From Jackrogersella multiformis (Eukaryota > Ascomycota > Sordariomycetes > Xylariales > Hypoxylaceae), in NCBI GenBank assembly GCA_902806575.1, contig CADCXD010000004.1:3038001-3102000 (forward strand): 64,000 bases of DNA. The letters run 5' to 3'. Below the pieces are notes generated by a model. The model ran no database searches, had not been told where the DNA came from, and saw only the letters and a list, made by a program, of their open reading frames with translations. Positions 11,663 through 23,744 of the stretch are shown in pieces (the first letter of the stretch is position 1; each line of letters starts with the position of its first letter). Position numbers and translations under genes: made by a program.

Positions 11663-12269
11663 GATGGTTGTGGCGTCAAGCTATTGCGTGTTGTGGGATG
11701 TATTCTGTGTTATTGTTATTGGGGATACGAATTGAGGCGGATATGACGTTGAAATTTGCCCCTGTTCGGTAGCTGCAGCTCATCAGTGGTACAGTGGGGC
11801 CTGAAGCTACGACGCGGTCGTTGAAAGTTACCTAGGTCCTAGAGGCTAGGGGAGCTTCCAAGGTTATGGGGTCTTTGTTAGTGGGGTCTTTAGCGATGCC
11901 CCTGATCCATCTTAGGCCTAACATCGGGTGTTAGTGCTTGCGCATTTACCACTTAGTACGTACCTAGGTACCTAGTAGAAAGTACCTACCCCAGACGGAA
12001 TAATATCGACGCCGAAGTTTCGTCATCAAATGCGGTTGCCTTCGGGCACATAGCTCTGAGGAAGGTCCAACAGCTTTGTGAGATGCGTCAAGGAAACTTC
12101 CGACACAAACAACAAACAACTTAATTCTTCTTCTTATTCTTATTCTTACTAGAACATTCACAATTCCTTTGTCGACCCTTAAATACCACACTTGTACATC
12201 CATTCGATCTTATCTTTCCAGATATTACAAATAAGCTCCCTAAGTGAACCCCACATTACCTAGGTAGAT
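11663..12269. promoter_or_regulatory. Divergent LIN1/UFD1 promoter
   Basis: 607 bp lie between the start codons of two divergent housekeeping genes. The region contains two perfect TACCTAGGTA palindromes (11961-11970 and 12257-12266), the second only four bases before the proposed UFD1 start. No clear TATA box is seen. Confidence 0.5.
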
Positions 12270-13599
12270 ATGGTTAGCAACACAGCCGGCAGAAGTTCGA
12301 GAACCGAACTTCTGGACCCTTTGTTAATCCCTTGTCACCCCTTTGCTAACCTCGACTCTTCATAGTACCGAGGATTCAACCCGTTTGACGCCGACGATCC
12401 AGCGGCCATGTCGTACATGGCCCGCTCGGGCATCATGCGTGGCCCAGCCATGCGACGCTTCGACGAATACTTCCGCTGCTACCCGTTAGTTATGGCCCCC
12501 GGAGCCGAGAGACCGGAGCTGAATTTCGGTTCCAAGATATTCCTACCCCCCTCGGCCCTCCAGAAGATCTCCCAGCTGCATGTGCAGTGGCCTCTGATGA
12601 TGGAGTTGGTCAACGCACAGCAAGAACGTCAGACGCATGCAGGCGTGCTAGAATTCGTGGCCGAGGAGGGTAGGGCGTATATACCACACTGGGTTTGTTT
12701 TGCTTCTGAAGTCCGGAACGTATGAACTCTAGCTGATGAGAGAGCAGATGATGACAACCTTGAAACTAGAACTCGGTGACTTGATTCAGATCAAGTCGAC
12801 ATCCTTAGAGCTAGCCAAGATGGTCAAGCTACAACCACAGTCTACTAACTTTCTCGACATTAGCGACCCTAAGGCCGTCCTAGAGAAGGCATTTCGGAAC
12901 TTTGCTACGCTTACTAAGGGCGATATTTTCAACTTTGAGTACAACGACGAGGTCTACGAGGTGGCAGTCCTAGAGGTGAAGCCAGAGACCGATAAAATGG
13001 GTGTTTGTATGATCGAGACTGATGTCTCGGTCGAATTCGCTCCACCGGTAGGATATGTCGAGCCGCAGAAGGGTAGTGGGACTAGCACACCGAGAAGTGC
13101 GAAAGGCGGTTTGCCTGCTGGCGGACTCATGCATCCCCAGGGCACGATGGCACAATCTATCAATTATGACTCCATCGCCCCTAATGCCACAACAGCTGCG
13201 ACTGGGGCCCGAGCAGCCTCATCACATTTCATAAGTGAAGGTCATAAGCTGAACGCTAAGAAAGGTGCAAAGGCCCCAACACCCAAACCCTCGACTCCTG
13301 TCGCAGGCACTTCGTCAAATGTAGTGCCCGCCCCGCGAAGACGGACAAATGGCCCCATGCCTCTTCGACTACCCCCAAATAAATTGTTCTTCGGCTACGA
13401 AGTTAAACCGGTCAAGACGGATGCGGATAAGGAAACAGAGAAGGAGAACGCGAGTAGACCACATTTCGCAGGTCAAGGCCAGACTCTTAGGGGAGTAGTG
13501 AAACGAAAGGACGAAGACGAGGACAAAGGCAAGGCACCGGAGAAGGCGCCGGAGAAGAAGCCGGACGAGGGACGCCGCCTAGATGGGCGGAAGCCATAA
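12270..13599 (+). CDS. UFD1: UFD1, ubiquitin-fusion degradation protein of the Cdc48-Ufd1-Npl4 complex
   Basis: Ufd1 with Npl4 recruits ubiquitinated clients to the Cdc48 ATPase for extraction and proteasomal degradation, including ER-associated degradation. Proposed exons are 12270-12272 (ATG only), 12366-12692 and 12748-13599, giving 393 residues. Intron 2 (55 bp, GTTTGT...GCAG) restores continuity from IPHW to MMTTLKLELGD. Intron 1 (93 bp, GTTAGC...ATAG) joins ATG to TACCGAGGATTC, so the protein begins MYRGFNPFDADDPAAMSYMA; that start fits the frame but rests on a weak donor. The Ufd1 double-barrel domain covers about residues 25-200 (RFDEYFRCYP, NFLDISDPKAVLEKAFRNFA). A Cdc48-binding SHP box FAGQGQTL is at 350-357. 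The C-terminal tail is Lys/Glu-rich. Confidence 0.92.
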
Positions 13600-14915
13600 C
13601 GAGACACGAGACTGAGCTAGGACACCAACCAGGCGTTTTCGGAGTTATTAGATGACTCCACAGGCTTGTTAATTAAATGCGATGACTGATATCCCTATGC
13701 TTTGATATAATATTTCCTAATGCTATCATTGATTTGGAGTTGTCATCGCTAGGATTCTCCGTGAATGCTGATCATTATGGTGCCTTCATATATCTGTTTT
13801 TTCAAGCCTAACTGAGGTCATGTCAGCAACCTCGTCTACCTAGTTTAGGATGTGCTGATTGAAACCTTGAAGAGAGACCTCTTATCTAGATGAAATAGCA
13901 TCATCCATGAGTATCGTCAACAGCCATTACTCGTTAACCTAGCGAAGTCATCGCATTCCGAGGTATCTGTACACTGCCGCCTCCTTTACCGCACTACTCC
14001 TTTTTGTTTTTTCCTTTTTTTCCCTCTCCTTTTCTTCTCCTGACTCGTGAAATTGTGAAACATGGGCATCGTCGCCACTAGACAGCCTTCCTAGGGTTTA
14101 CAGGGATTTTCCCGGTAAATCACCGATTATATCAAGATGTTAGTCGCGACTGCTGCTTTCTTCGTGTACCGAGGGTTCGATGCAGAACACGGATGCCGTA
14201 GATTACGAGGACTTCTGCATATCATTGTTCGCCTGTATTCGCTTCTTTTTCTATTCTGGGACTACTTGTCGTTCCGCTTGGAAGGTCGACGGGGTTAAAG
14301 ATGGCCCTTGAGGTCTCATGTGCATGATAATCTCCCTTTGGTGATGTAAGCGGCAATGAAAAATGCCCAGTCCGGAATCCGAGAGCCAGCTATCTGAGAC
14401 ATAATAGTAAAATCCAAGTTTGGACACCTGGTAGGTTTCATGTATATGCACTTCGACGGTTCCCTGTAATTGTTATCCAAGAGCGAGATACTGTAACTGA
14501 CTAGTAGTCCGGGAAGACCATACCCCTTTTTCGAGATTCGGTCGCTAGAAGCCTTCTCATCTGGCTGGAGGGCTCTTCGATTAGGCAGTCTTCAGTGATA
14601 GCCACAGCTCGTCTTGGATACATCTAGCATTAATATTTACCCTCTTAAGGGGGCATCAGAGTTCGTGACTAAGTTACACAACACAATAACCTACTACAAT
14701 CAGGGGCGACGAAGATAGGGCGGATTTGTAGCATAGTAAATTGTTACAAAAATATATACATGATAATAGAACGCTTGCATAAGCAATATCCAAGCGACCG
14801 CCCTTTTCTTTTCCGAATTTTTTTCATGCTTGATAGCTTCGTGCCTATAAATCTCGTTATGCCTTTTCTCATCATAGGTTACAACACGACTACATTAGTT
14901 GCAGCATCTTCTAGC
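13600..14915. other. Intergenic region between convergent genes
   Basis: This interval is the 3' flank of UFD1 (+) and of the polygalacturonase (-). ORFs at 14251 (-) and 14760 (+) are short; the second runs antisense into the polygalacturonase. Nothing else recognisable. Confidence 0.45.
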
Positions 14916-16019
14916 TCAGCAAGAAGCACCCGTGGGGATGTTCGAGCACTTCGTGCTCTTCTTTCCACCAGTGATACTCACGCCCGACCAAGTCCAATCG
15001 CTGCAGGACCCCTCGCCGCACAGGATGTACACATCCGTAGCGCCCTCCGCAACAGACCCAGTGATGCTATCGAGAGTCAGGTCAGTGATAGGTACGCCTG
15101 TAGTGGGCGTGCCAGTCGGGCTGCCGTTTTCATAGTCTTGCTCGATGACGATACCGTACTTGGTGATGTTGCTTAGCGTGATATCTGAGTACGTGATATT
15201 AGACACCGAACCCGTGGCGTCGTAAACCGTCTTGATGCGCACGCCGTTCTGTGAATTGCTGATGCTGGACTTGGATATGACGACGTTGATGACGTCGTTG
15301 TTACTACGCCCTCCAACCGAACCTATACTGAGTCCGTGACCGCCCGAGCATGTGCCCCCTGTGAACTCGATGTTACTGCCCGAATTTACGGCGAGACAGT
15401 CATCTTGATTCTTGACGTTGGCGCCGATGATCTTGACTCCGTCAGATGAACCGACGTCGAAGGCATCTGTGTTATGACCGCCGGCGGAATCTCCAGCCGA
15501 GTTGTCGATGGTGATGCCTTTTAGGGTGAGATCCTTCACGCCGTTCACGGAGAAGCCTTGAACTGGTGTGTTCTTGACATTGAGCCCCGTGATTAGCGAT
15601 GAGGTCAGGCTATGGGCGGCGAAGAACTTGGGCTTCGTCTTGCCTCCGTTACTACCTTTCCCGTCCCACCATTGAGCGCCGTTGCCGTCGATGACATGAC
15701 CGGCAGCACCTTTCACGGTAATGTTGGTGCCCGAGACGCTGATGAGAGGGCCCTCCCATTCCTTGTACCCGAAAGTCGTGGTGCCTCGGAAAGTGACGGT
15801 GGTTCCCGTGGTTAGACTTGTTAGGTCAAGTGTCTCTCCTGCAGGAACGGTTATACCGTTCAGCACGATGTCTGTGCATGACTTTTTGCCAGTCGACAGC
15901 GACTCTGTCGAAGTAAAAGTACAGCTACTAGAGCTAGTTCGCTCCCCCAGGGTTTTGCTGGGAGCTGCGAGAGCTAGGGTGGTGGAGCTAAGAAGGGCGA
16001 GAATTGGAGTAGAATGCAT
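14916..16019 (-). CDS. Secreted endopolygalacturonase, glycoside hydrolase family 28
   Basis: GH28 endopolygalacturonases hydrolyse alpha-1,4 bonds in homogalacturonan of plant pectin. Single exon, 367 residues, the usual size for fungal enzymes. Residues 1-19 form a signal peptide ending ALALAA, followed by a short propeptide ending in a basic site (GER). All four family signatures are present: N183-T-D185, Q205-D206-D207, G227-H228-G229 and R261-I-K263. D185, D206 and D207 are the catalytic acids and H228 is the conserved histidine. Paired cysteines at the C-terminus (ILCGEGSC, KCSNIPTGASC) match the family. A TATA-like stretch lies about 45-60 nt upstream of the start on the minus strand (16066-16080). 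An active plant-tissue-degrading lifestyle is inferred. Confidence 0.96.
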   Translation of the reverse strand: MHSTPILALLSSTTLALAAPSKTLGERTSSSSCTFTSTESLSTGKKSCTDIVLNGITVPAGETLDLTSLTTGTTVTFRGTTTFGYKEWEGPLISVSGTNITVKGAAGHVIDGNGAQWWDGKGSNGGKTKPKFFAAHSLTSSLITGLNVKNTPVQGFSVNGVKDLTLKGITIDNSAGDSAGGHNTDAFDVGSSDGVKIIGANVKNQDDCLAVNSGSNIEFTGGTCSGGHGLSIGSVGGRSNNDVINVVISKSSISNSQNGVRIKTVYDATGSVSNITYSDITLSNITKYGIVIEQDYENGSPTGTPTTGVPITDLTLDSITGSVAEGATDVYILCGEGSCSDWTWSGVSITGGKKSTKCSNIPTGASC

Positions 16020-17374
16020 CGCGGAATAGAACCAGGCTCGGTGAAATAAATGAATGACTTCTTAACTTATATCTATAGATAAACGAGCGATAGACTAAAG
16101 AAGGAATCCAAAAGAGTGGTTAAGGTGACGAGGCAGCATACCACTTCCCAAAGTCAGGAGTTCTCATCGTCTTATACCTACCGAGGTGCATATCGAGTGT
16201 GTATACACCTTCTCCTTTTGATTAGTGGTATGATGATCAACTAAACTCGATCTCCCGCTAGTAGGATGCGCTAGATAAATGCGGAGTAGATGGTGAGGCG
16301 TGGCCTTGCAAGGAGTATCCTTCCTACATACCTACCTAGATAGGTAGGTAATTGGGTGGATCTTCAGTCGCCCCATATGCCCACCGGAGCTATCCACGAA
16401 TTTTACCTGAGACGTTAGTGGTAAGACTAAAAAGGAACGCGTATATCTGGGACGTTCTTAAGAGTATAAGGACCGATGAGCTTCAAAATTCTAGAGGCTC
16501 TACCGTTCTTTTAGAAGTCATGCGGCTTGCACGTGAAATCCAGGCTCGCAAGATGACCCCGGATCACGATATCAGATACCGAACGGCTGGGACGCTAGGC
16601 TAGGGGCCGAGACGGATTCCCCGCATAATAATAAGCTTCCGCTAAGATATTCCTGGGAAGCTGATCCTTTAAGTACCTTCTCCGTTGATTGGACGGGGGA
16701 GCTAGTACTGTGGTGTACTATGATCAATTTAGGGGAAGTACGTAGAAGAAGAAGTCATATAGGAGTGTCTTGCCTAGGAAGGCCCATAAAAGAAAGAGAC
16801 AGTCACAATCGCAAAACTGTATCGAAATATTGCAAGTTTGCCTTGATAGTTAGGAAAATCAGTCAAGTTCGCATTTATCAGTATCTATCAGAGATAGAAT
16901 ATGTAAGAACTACCCAGCAATGGTGCCATATGGCAACCCGCAGTCCTAGTCATTAACCAGATCAGAAGTAAGACGAATCTTGAGGCATCTGAATGGGGTT
17001 ATGAGGAAGTGATTGGTTAAGAACAAGGCAAGAGAAGGTCCCAATATACCCTAATCAACATTCCTTGATATCCCTAACCTTAGGTACAAATGATCGGTTT
17101 CGGTATGTTGAATAATGATGAAAGAGTGTCCGATCATCAAAAAGAAGTGTAGGCCGATTTTTCAGGCCTCGTCAGAATCGGCATTTCCTACAACAGAAGA
17201 GTGTTGATCATGACCTTCTTGTTTGATTGAAGGATCAATAAAGCCATCGTCGTTAGGAGACATAGGATGATTAATTTTCTTCCTGCCCTTATTTTTGGGG
17301 AGCTCCCTATTTCAGTAATTAGCCTCATAGGTCACACGCCATCACATTGTCAGGGGTGAAGATGAAAAGTAAGC
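16020..17374. other. Intergenic region
   Basis: This contains the promoter of the polygalacturonase at its left end and the 3' flank of the small nuclear-protein gene at its right end. A longer imperfect palindrome (CCTACCTAGATAGGTAGG) lies near 16332-16349. ORFs at 16352-16603 and 16720-16956 (+) have no recognisable domain and are not called. Confidence 0.4.
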
Positions 17375-18198
17375 TTACTTCTTGACCCGTTTCTTCTTCT
17401 TCAAAGGCTCGGACTCTTCGTCGTCGTCACTATCGTCTCGCGGATGCACTAGTTTAGTAGTGGCTTGACGTTGAGGACGCTTACGAGCAGCTGGACGAAG
17501 TTGAGCGTCAGGGCGATCAACGGCATCGGAATCCCCGGGCTTGGGAGCTTTGGGGGCAGGGCGAGGGTCTTCACGGATCAAGACTTTTTGAGCATGTTGG
17601 CTAACGTAGAAAAAGGTCAGCTTGAATCTCAAAAGAACCGAAACCTAAGTTAGATACACGAGATAATGGTATATACTAAGGGAATATTATGAAAATAGTA
17701 GTTGAAACAGTGTACAGTTACGTTGGGGGAGATGGGAGGTAATTTTTCGCTGGCAAGGGCAGCATGATGATCGGGTTGGGGACGCTGTAACCTAGTTGGC
17801 GATACTCTCTGGTGGGGAATGCAAGCTGTTGATTACGAGGTGATAGTTCGTTCTTGGTAATATCTTTGAGCAGACTAAAGCAATGAAAGTGAGTACATAC
17901 CGCAATCCCTCTCGAGTAACATCGTGGTCTAGGTCTCTGAGTCTCGTAGCAATCTCGTCGAGCTGCTCACCGGACGGCTTAGCAAGCTCAAAGATGGCTT
18001 TCATTGCAACAACGGGAGTCAGTAGTTATTTCTTTGGGTAATAGTTTCAGGGGGTTTAGGTATGTCTAAGGAGAATCAACTCCTTAGCCAGCCTAATTAG
18101 GAGTGTTTGGCTCCCAAGACAGGCCAAGAGGGGTAGAGAATTAACTCTCGATATTACATACTGAAGTCGCGATACAGGGGTAGCTCCCACTTGGGCAT
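17375..18198 (-). CDS. Small Myb/SANT-like nuclear protein, paralog of the gene at 19170-20158
   Basis: Proposed exons are 18198-18162, 17997-17901 and 17600-17375, with introns of 164 bp (GTATGT...AAAG) and 300 bp (GTATGT...GTTAG), giving 119 residues. The first 55 residues align with the neighbouring gene product: Trp near the start, a following RD/KD, an isoleucine-centred helix, and the closing REGLRQHAQKVLIRE. The intron before the last part falls inside the same Arg codon (CG/C) as in the neighbour, which strongly supports the model and shared ancestry. The tail is proline- and arginine-rich, then acidic (DDSDDDEESE), ending in KKKKRVKK, a strong nuclear signal. A short helical DNA- or protein-binding domain is likely. 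The first splice is the least certain, and the join reads RDFTIFELAK. Confidence 0.6.
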
Positions 18199-19169
18199 TG
18201 TTGCGAAGAGTGATACCTGCTGGTATCGACCGAACTGAGGTAGAGAAGTTGTCGAAAAGAAGGTTGGCTGTGATCAACGTTAAAAAAAGGGTTGGTGAAC
18301 AGTTATTCCTCAGATGGAGGTGGGGGAGGGGAAGCTGAAGATGGTAAACGTAGAGACGAAAGGTTGTATGGCGAATGAAGAAAAGAGGCACATTGGTGGG
18401 TTAAGAAGATGTAGTGAATTGAGAGATGAGGTGGACATCGATCGATGAATAATCGACAAGAAGAACGTCGGTATAAGGAAGGGACAGATGGTTGGCATGG
18501 AGTAATTCCCTAGAAGGAATCAATAAATAGCGTCACTTGGGAAACTCGGGCCTGGCTTAGATACGAAACAATCCAGATAGCTATCCTAGGCAACAAGGCA
18601 TCCATAACCCTAGTGACCTCTATCTACCTACGTAGGGTATGATATTTTGCTTTTATTTGGAGCAACTAGCCGTATGTAACCGCTGTTAACTATGACATGG
18701 GGTATTCGTAACCACAAGAGCTTGGAGTTGTAGGGGTCCTTATCTTCTTTTCCTATTCTTCATCTTCATAATAAATGGGAGCCTGATTTTGTAACACAAT
18801 TGGAATTATTGGCTAGAAACGAATTTTATCCCGATAAATACCTAGCCCGCTCATAACTCCTGACTGCCGATCAACGCGATACCACGGTGTTGTACAGAGG
18901 CTTCCCGAAGATGACCCTCTCGTCCCTCATTCATCAGGAAAAGCAAACGCGAGTTCTCGTTCTCTATTAGCTTTCGGATAAAAAAACAACGCAGTTTAAA
19001 CGAACTGGCATATGGCGTTAACAGGACTCTGCATTTCGTGGCTGTCCGGTCCTCAAATGCTAGAAATCTCCTTCATCAAACTTGACAGACCCCAGAACTT
19101 AGGCCTCACCATAATATCTGTCGATAATCAGTATCTATATGCAAGAATATGACGAGGAAGACATGGGAC
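18199..19169. promoter_or_regulatory. Promoter and 5' leader of the upstream-lying minus-strand gene; 3' flank of the next
   Basis: On the minus strand about 18205-18500 is pyrimidine-rich (CTTCCCCTCCCCCACCTCC-like), typical of fungal 5' leaders, and belongs to the gene starting at 18198. ORFs covering it (18056-18391, 18310-18498) follow that low complexity and are not called. Confidence 0.4.
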
Positions 19170-20158
19170 TTACTCCGGTGGGCCATAATGGTCTTCAGGT
19201 CCAGGTAGTCCATCTGCTGCTAAAGCTAGGACGGCCGCATCGTCGCTTTGGTCTTGGTCGTCTTCCTCAAGGCGCTGGCGTTTCGAAGGCTGTTCTTCGT
19301 CAAGGCCCGAGTCGTCTTGCTCTAAGCCTAAGGAGTCAGCCTCCTCGACAGGGACTTGCATGGACCCATCCATGGACGTGCCCGCTGCATTCAGTTGACC
19401 CTCCTGCGCTTGACCTGGTGCCCCCGATGAAGTTCCATCGTCGGAACCAGCAATAGGTGCCGGTGGTTGCTTCCTAGGCCGACCACGACCTGGGCCGGGA
19501 CGCCTTGTGATTGGATTTGCGGTAGGATCAGATCTACGCTGACTATCTGAAGAACCATTCGACTCAGTCTTATGCTGAGATCGGCGAAGGCCTTGAAAGT
19601 GTTGGCTAGTATGGATGAGTCGGTTAGCACATGCACGCTATACATAGTATGATGCTACCTAGTGTAGGTATATGAAGGCTAGATGTATGTATTGCTGAGC
19701 AAAACTTGGGGGTTATCAAGACCTTGCTTTGACTATGGGACCCAGGATCACAGAATCACACGATGATCATTATTCAACAATAGATTAGCGGCCTAGATAT
19801 TAGGCGAAACCCTGCAAATAACGTGTGGCTTGATCCTTCGTTCTGCTAGCGATGCATTCCCGAGCTACCGGCGCGGGATCTCACATGCGCAGGCCAGGAT
19901 GCTGCGGGATACACAATGGGGATTCGACTGAAAGGTGTGAAATTCGGATGAGAAGGATGGGATGGAAGCGATGCTTGCCGACAAGAGAAATATGCTTTTT
20001 ACTTACCGGCAACCTTCATTGGTAAAGCCGTAACCTAAGGATCGCATGTGGTTACCGATAGTAGTCCATTCTGCGCCACTAATTACACCAATGTTTTTCA
20101 CGGAGAGGATAGTGAAGAAGAGGTCCTTGTCGGCTCTGTCATTCCAGTTCTTATTCAT
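19170..20158 (-). CDS. Small Myb/SANT-like protein with AT-hook
   Basis: Exons 20158-20007 and 19605-19170 joined across a 401-bp intron (GTAAGT...CTAG), giving 195 residues. Residues 1-60 form a compact helical domain (WNDRADKDLFFTILSVK, then GAEWTTIGNHMRSLGYGF, then EGCRQHFQGLRRSQ) that resembles a SANT/Myb unit and aligns with the gene at 17375-18198. Residues 90-96 are GRGRPRK, a canonical AT-hook core that contacts the minor groove of AT-rich DNA. The tail is acidic with a basic patch (PSKRQRLEEDD). The combination suggests a chromatin-associated protein. The intron is long for this window, so an unseen internal exon is possible, although frame and phase join correctly as given. Confidence 0.72.
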
Positions 20159-22894
20159 CTCGATTGAACCCTCTAGTAGCTCCGAGCCGTCAAGGCTAGA
20201 GCTGAAGGTATTAAAGTATTGATACTAAGATAGATAGGTGTGGGAACAAGTATTAACAATAAGCCTCTCTGCACGTGCGAATCAAGAAAATTGATAGAGA
20301 TGGGAGCTTTTGAGAGGTTGAGAAATATCAGGTGGGTAAGGAGCTTGAATTGGAACTAGGTACTTAGTGTAAGTACCTTAATTACGCGGTCCGAAGCACT
20401 AGTCGTACTGTGGGTCGAGTCCCGCTTGGCTGCATGGCGCTTACCTGCTTATAATTCGCAATTCGTAGGACTTGTTCAGGTGCTCAGGTGCTCAGGTGCC
20501 CAGGTGAGATTCAGGAAAGAATCACCCGGCTCCGGGCCTGCCCTAACGCACGGTTTGTATGTTGATCCGGGCACAGAATGCTGGGAAATCTCAATCACGT
20601 GAACTCGCATTTAGACGCATTCTCATCACGTCTCACACATTATGCAGGTCACGGTTGCCACATCACGCCACGCGTATACATAAATATAGTCGAAGAAGTC
20701 ATACTGTCGTAATCGTAATTGCCCCGGTACGATTTCCCCATTTCCGTGTCCTGGGGTCAACCGGGAACTCGCCGTTCCTTCCGAGTTTATGATTATTTAG
20801 CTGTGGGGAGTTTGCTTGCTTTTTTTACAAATTTCTTTTCCATTCCCTTTTTAGAAAGAAGGTACAGATAACACCCACTACCCCTCGGTCCTCTTCTCAA
20901 CCAAACAATGCATGCACACACTTAACACCTAAAATGGAAAGGCGCGTATAGCCCTGAAACATCACGTGAAAGGGCGACTAGGACGTGAAAAGCCCTTTGT
21001 ACACTGTGCCACTGATTCCGACTTTAACGCGTTTTAATCCCAGCCACTTTTTTCTTTTTTTCTCATTTATTCGGCCATACTCCAACTTATCCTAGCAACA
21101 TGTCGTCACTAAATTAATAAATGAAAAAAATAAAAAGCAAGTGAACTTATAATATTTAAGTACTCAGGTATTTTATAATAACTACGAGTACAAGATACAT
21201 TTACGTACGTCGTGTCGTGGTCGTTTGCAGCTCAATTCACACATTCAGCCAGATCCTTGGCGCATAAGGGGGCTAACAACGAACGACTCCCGGACCTATC
21301 AAATTCGAGAGGATTACTTTTCCTCTTCTGAATGACACGCATCTGTCCTCTTCGCTAACTCATCGGTCCTCATCTATACTTGCTACTAGCTAGCTGCAAA
21401 CCCAGCTGCTATTTCAAAGTAGAACAAGGTATTCCTGGATTAAGTGTCATGTTTTTAGATATGCGACCAAATGACCTTTGAAGCTTCATGAAATCATTGC
21501 AATTTAGCAATTAAGATAAGTTGCTTCGAGACCAAACCGAGGGGTTGTGCTATTAACATACAATCAATTGGCCTCGATGTTCGGCCGATCGGGCTTATCC
21601 GAGTTGAAATCCCCAGCCTCCTGAATTATTTTCTAGTGACTCACGTTTGTTACCACCCCTCTAAAGACCTGGGGCTACTAACTCTACCCACTCTGTCCAC
21701 CCCTTTCCGGCACTTCCTGTGTTCAAATGGTTTAAATGGTTCAAATATACCACTACTATGTACACTAACTGGCCACTCGGGAATGCGTTCCTGAAGCTAG
21801 CTTCATGTTAATGTACTATACATACATATCTATTTTCACCTCGTCTGATTGGCGAGCGAACTCTTTTAGGAAGGCAAAAAAACCACGATACTTTTCTGTT
21901 GGGCTAGCAATTTCGCATCGTGAAAGCAGTATACATACACGTCAAATTCAACAAATCCTCTTGCAGTCATTATGCATATCGTGGCTTCATGGGACTGCCG
22001 GTATGTAGTGTACCTAGGTATGTATTCTATGCTTCAATTATCATCGTTCTTCCCTGACCTTGGTGAAGTCGCTCAAAGCCAAGATTTCACTACTCTTTGA
22101 TCCCGGCAAAAAAACACGATACTGCTACAGGGGTTAGAAACCACTTTACGCGGTGTGCGCGTACCATCCCACTTTCGCGACAACCCCACCATCCCTTCTT
22201 GCTCTTTTCGTTCCTTTTACCCCTTGATCTCCTCCTAGCTAGGACGAAATTGTCGATGATGCTCGCTTCGTTGGAGTTGAAGTTGCTAGGCAACCGTGTC
22301 TTTCATACTGTTCTCCATACTTGGGTACAGATCCGTTGACGATAGAATCCATACCAATGTGAGCAAGCGTGCTTTTTTCATGCAAGCACTTAAAAGCAGC
22401 CTTGTTAAGAAACTATACTTACCCTTTGAATCTATAATGTAACTAGTAAAACGAAACTAGATACATTTTCTCTCCCTCTTTCGTTCTAGACTTAGCTCTT
22501 TTAAAATAAAATAAATCCCTTTTGCTCCATTATCCGGGTATCAAACGGCTTCCTCTCGCCACTGCTTGTCTCCACCCTTCGTCATACCTCAGCTCACCAT
22601 ATTCGATCGACGGCTTGATGTGATCCTTAAACCACCTCTCAGGCTTCCTCAGAGCTTTATCTAGAAGTGCTGGCATATATTCTACTTGCTTTCCCTCACC
22701 GACTTTCACAACTACTCAGTTCGTGACTCACTCATTACATTTCAACTCCACCTGTTCAGACTATTCTTGAATTCGAGCTCTGCCTCCAATCGCCTTACAC
22801 TTTGCTGTGCACTTCTTATTGAGCACGCTCGGCTCCTCTGAATTCTATCTTTCCCACGTTTATCAAGCAATTGCGCCAGCAGAGCACCATCATC
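20159..22894. other. Intergenic region between divergent genes
   Basis: 2.7 kb with no convincing gene. It contains the 5' flank of the AT-hook gene (-) and of the gene at 22895 (+). One TACCTAGGTA palindrome is at 22011-22020. A short tandem CAGGTGCT/CAGGTGC run lies near 20476-20505. Pyrimidine-rich DNA just upstream of 22895 is a likely leader. Confidence 0.4.
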
Positions 22895-23744
22895 ATGTCC
22901 AACAACAATGACAATGCCATGACCCGATTCCTGTTCGCTATTTTGCGTCAGAAGAACCTCAAGGACGTGAGTTGGGCCATATCTACGAAGCATCTCATAT
23001 CCTGCTGGAATTGGCTAACATATGATCCAGATTGACTGGAATCAAGTCGCCCACGACCCAATATTGGGCGAGGGGAAGAAGATCACCAATGGTCATGCTG
23101 CCCGAATGAGATATTCTCGGTTCAGATCTGGTATCTTGGGTCTTGAGCCGACCCGACGGAATCGAACCAGCCAACCTAAATCTCGAGTAACGAAGTCGAA
23201 GAAGGAACCAAAAGCGAAGAAAGACGATAGCGTCAAGTCAGAATCTGCTTTAGATTCTCCCGAGCGAGAGGACTCGCCCGAGACATCTGCTCCGAGAATC
23301 AAACAGGAGAGTTCTCCATATAGCTTTGAGAACAGGCTCACACCACGTCTCACCCCAGGGCCAAGTTCGATGCCACCTGCTCAAAACATGCCGAACACTC
23401 CTGGTGTGATTCAGCCTCGATTTCTCACCCCGTGTAGCGACGACATGTTTTCTCCCTCTCCGAGTCTCATGCCCAGCCCTGGCAGCGATATGATCACTGC
23501 ACAGAGCTCATTTGACTACCGCGGATCGCCATGCCCTGATCGCCCCGATCCCATGTGGACGAGCGTTCCATCATATACTGCATACCCAACAGGTTATGCC
23601 TTCGACGACTACGGAGCTGGACCTTGCGATCACCCTCACATGCATCCTCATTCGCAAGTACATATCGGGCTTCCGAGCCAGACATGTGAGACTGATGGGG
23701 ATTGGATTGAAGTAAAACGAGAGGCATCATGGGATGACTATTGA
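22895..23744 (+). CDS. Myb_DNA-bind_8-type nuclear protein with SUMO-consensus motifs
   Basis: Exons 22895-22966 and 23031-23744 joined across a 64-bp intron (GTGAGT...CCAG), giving 261 residues. Residues about 8-56 (TRFLFAILRQKNLKD / IDWNQVAHDP, closing GHAARMRYSRFR) match the short Myb-like domain repeated in filamentous fungi, known as I recall as Myb_DNA-bind_8. The tail is disordered: a Lys-rich patch (about 69-89), then Ser/Pro-rich. Three psi-K-x-E motifs, the SUMO attachment consensus, occur at VKSE 92-95, IKQE 114-117 and VKRE 252-255. The intron falls between the two helices at the same place and phase as in the gene at 41029-41943. A role as DNA-binding regulator is inferred. Confidence 0.82.

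Noticed and set aside
20385..20440. GGGTCGAGTCCC, resembling a tRNA T arm
   Set aside because: No matching acceptor, D or anticodon stem could be built upstream.
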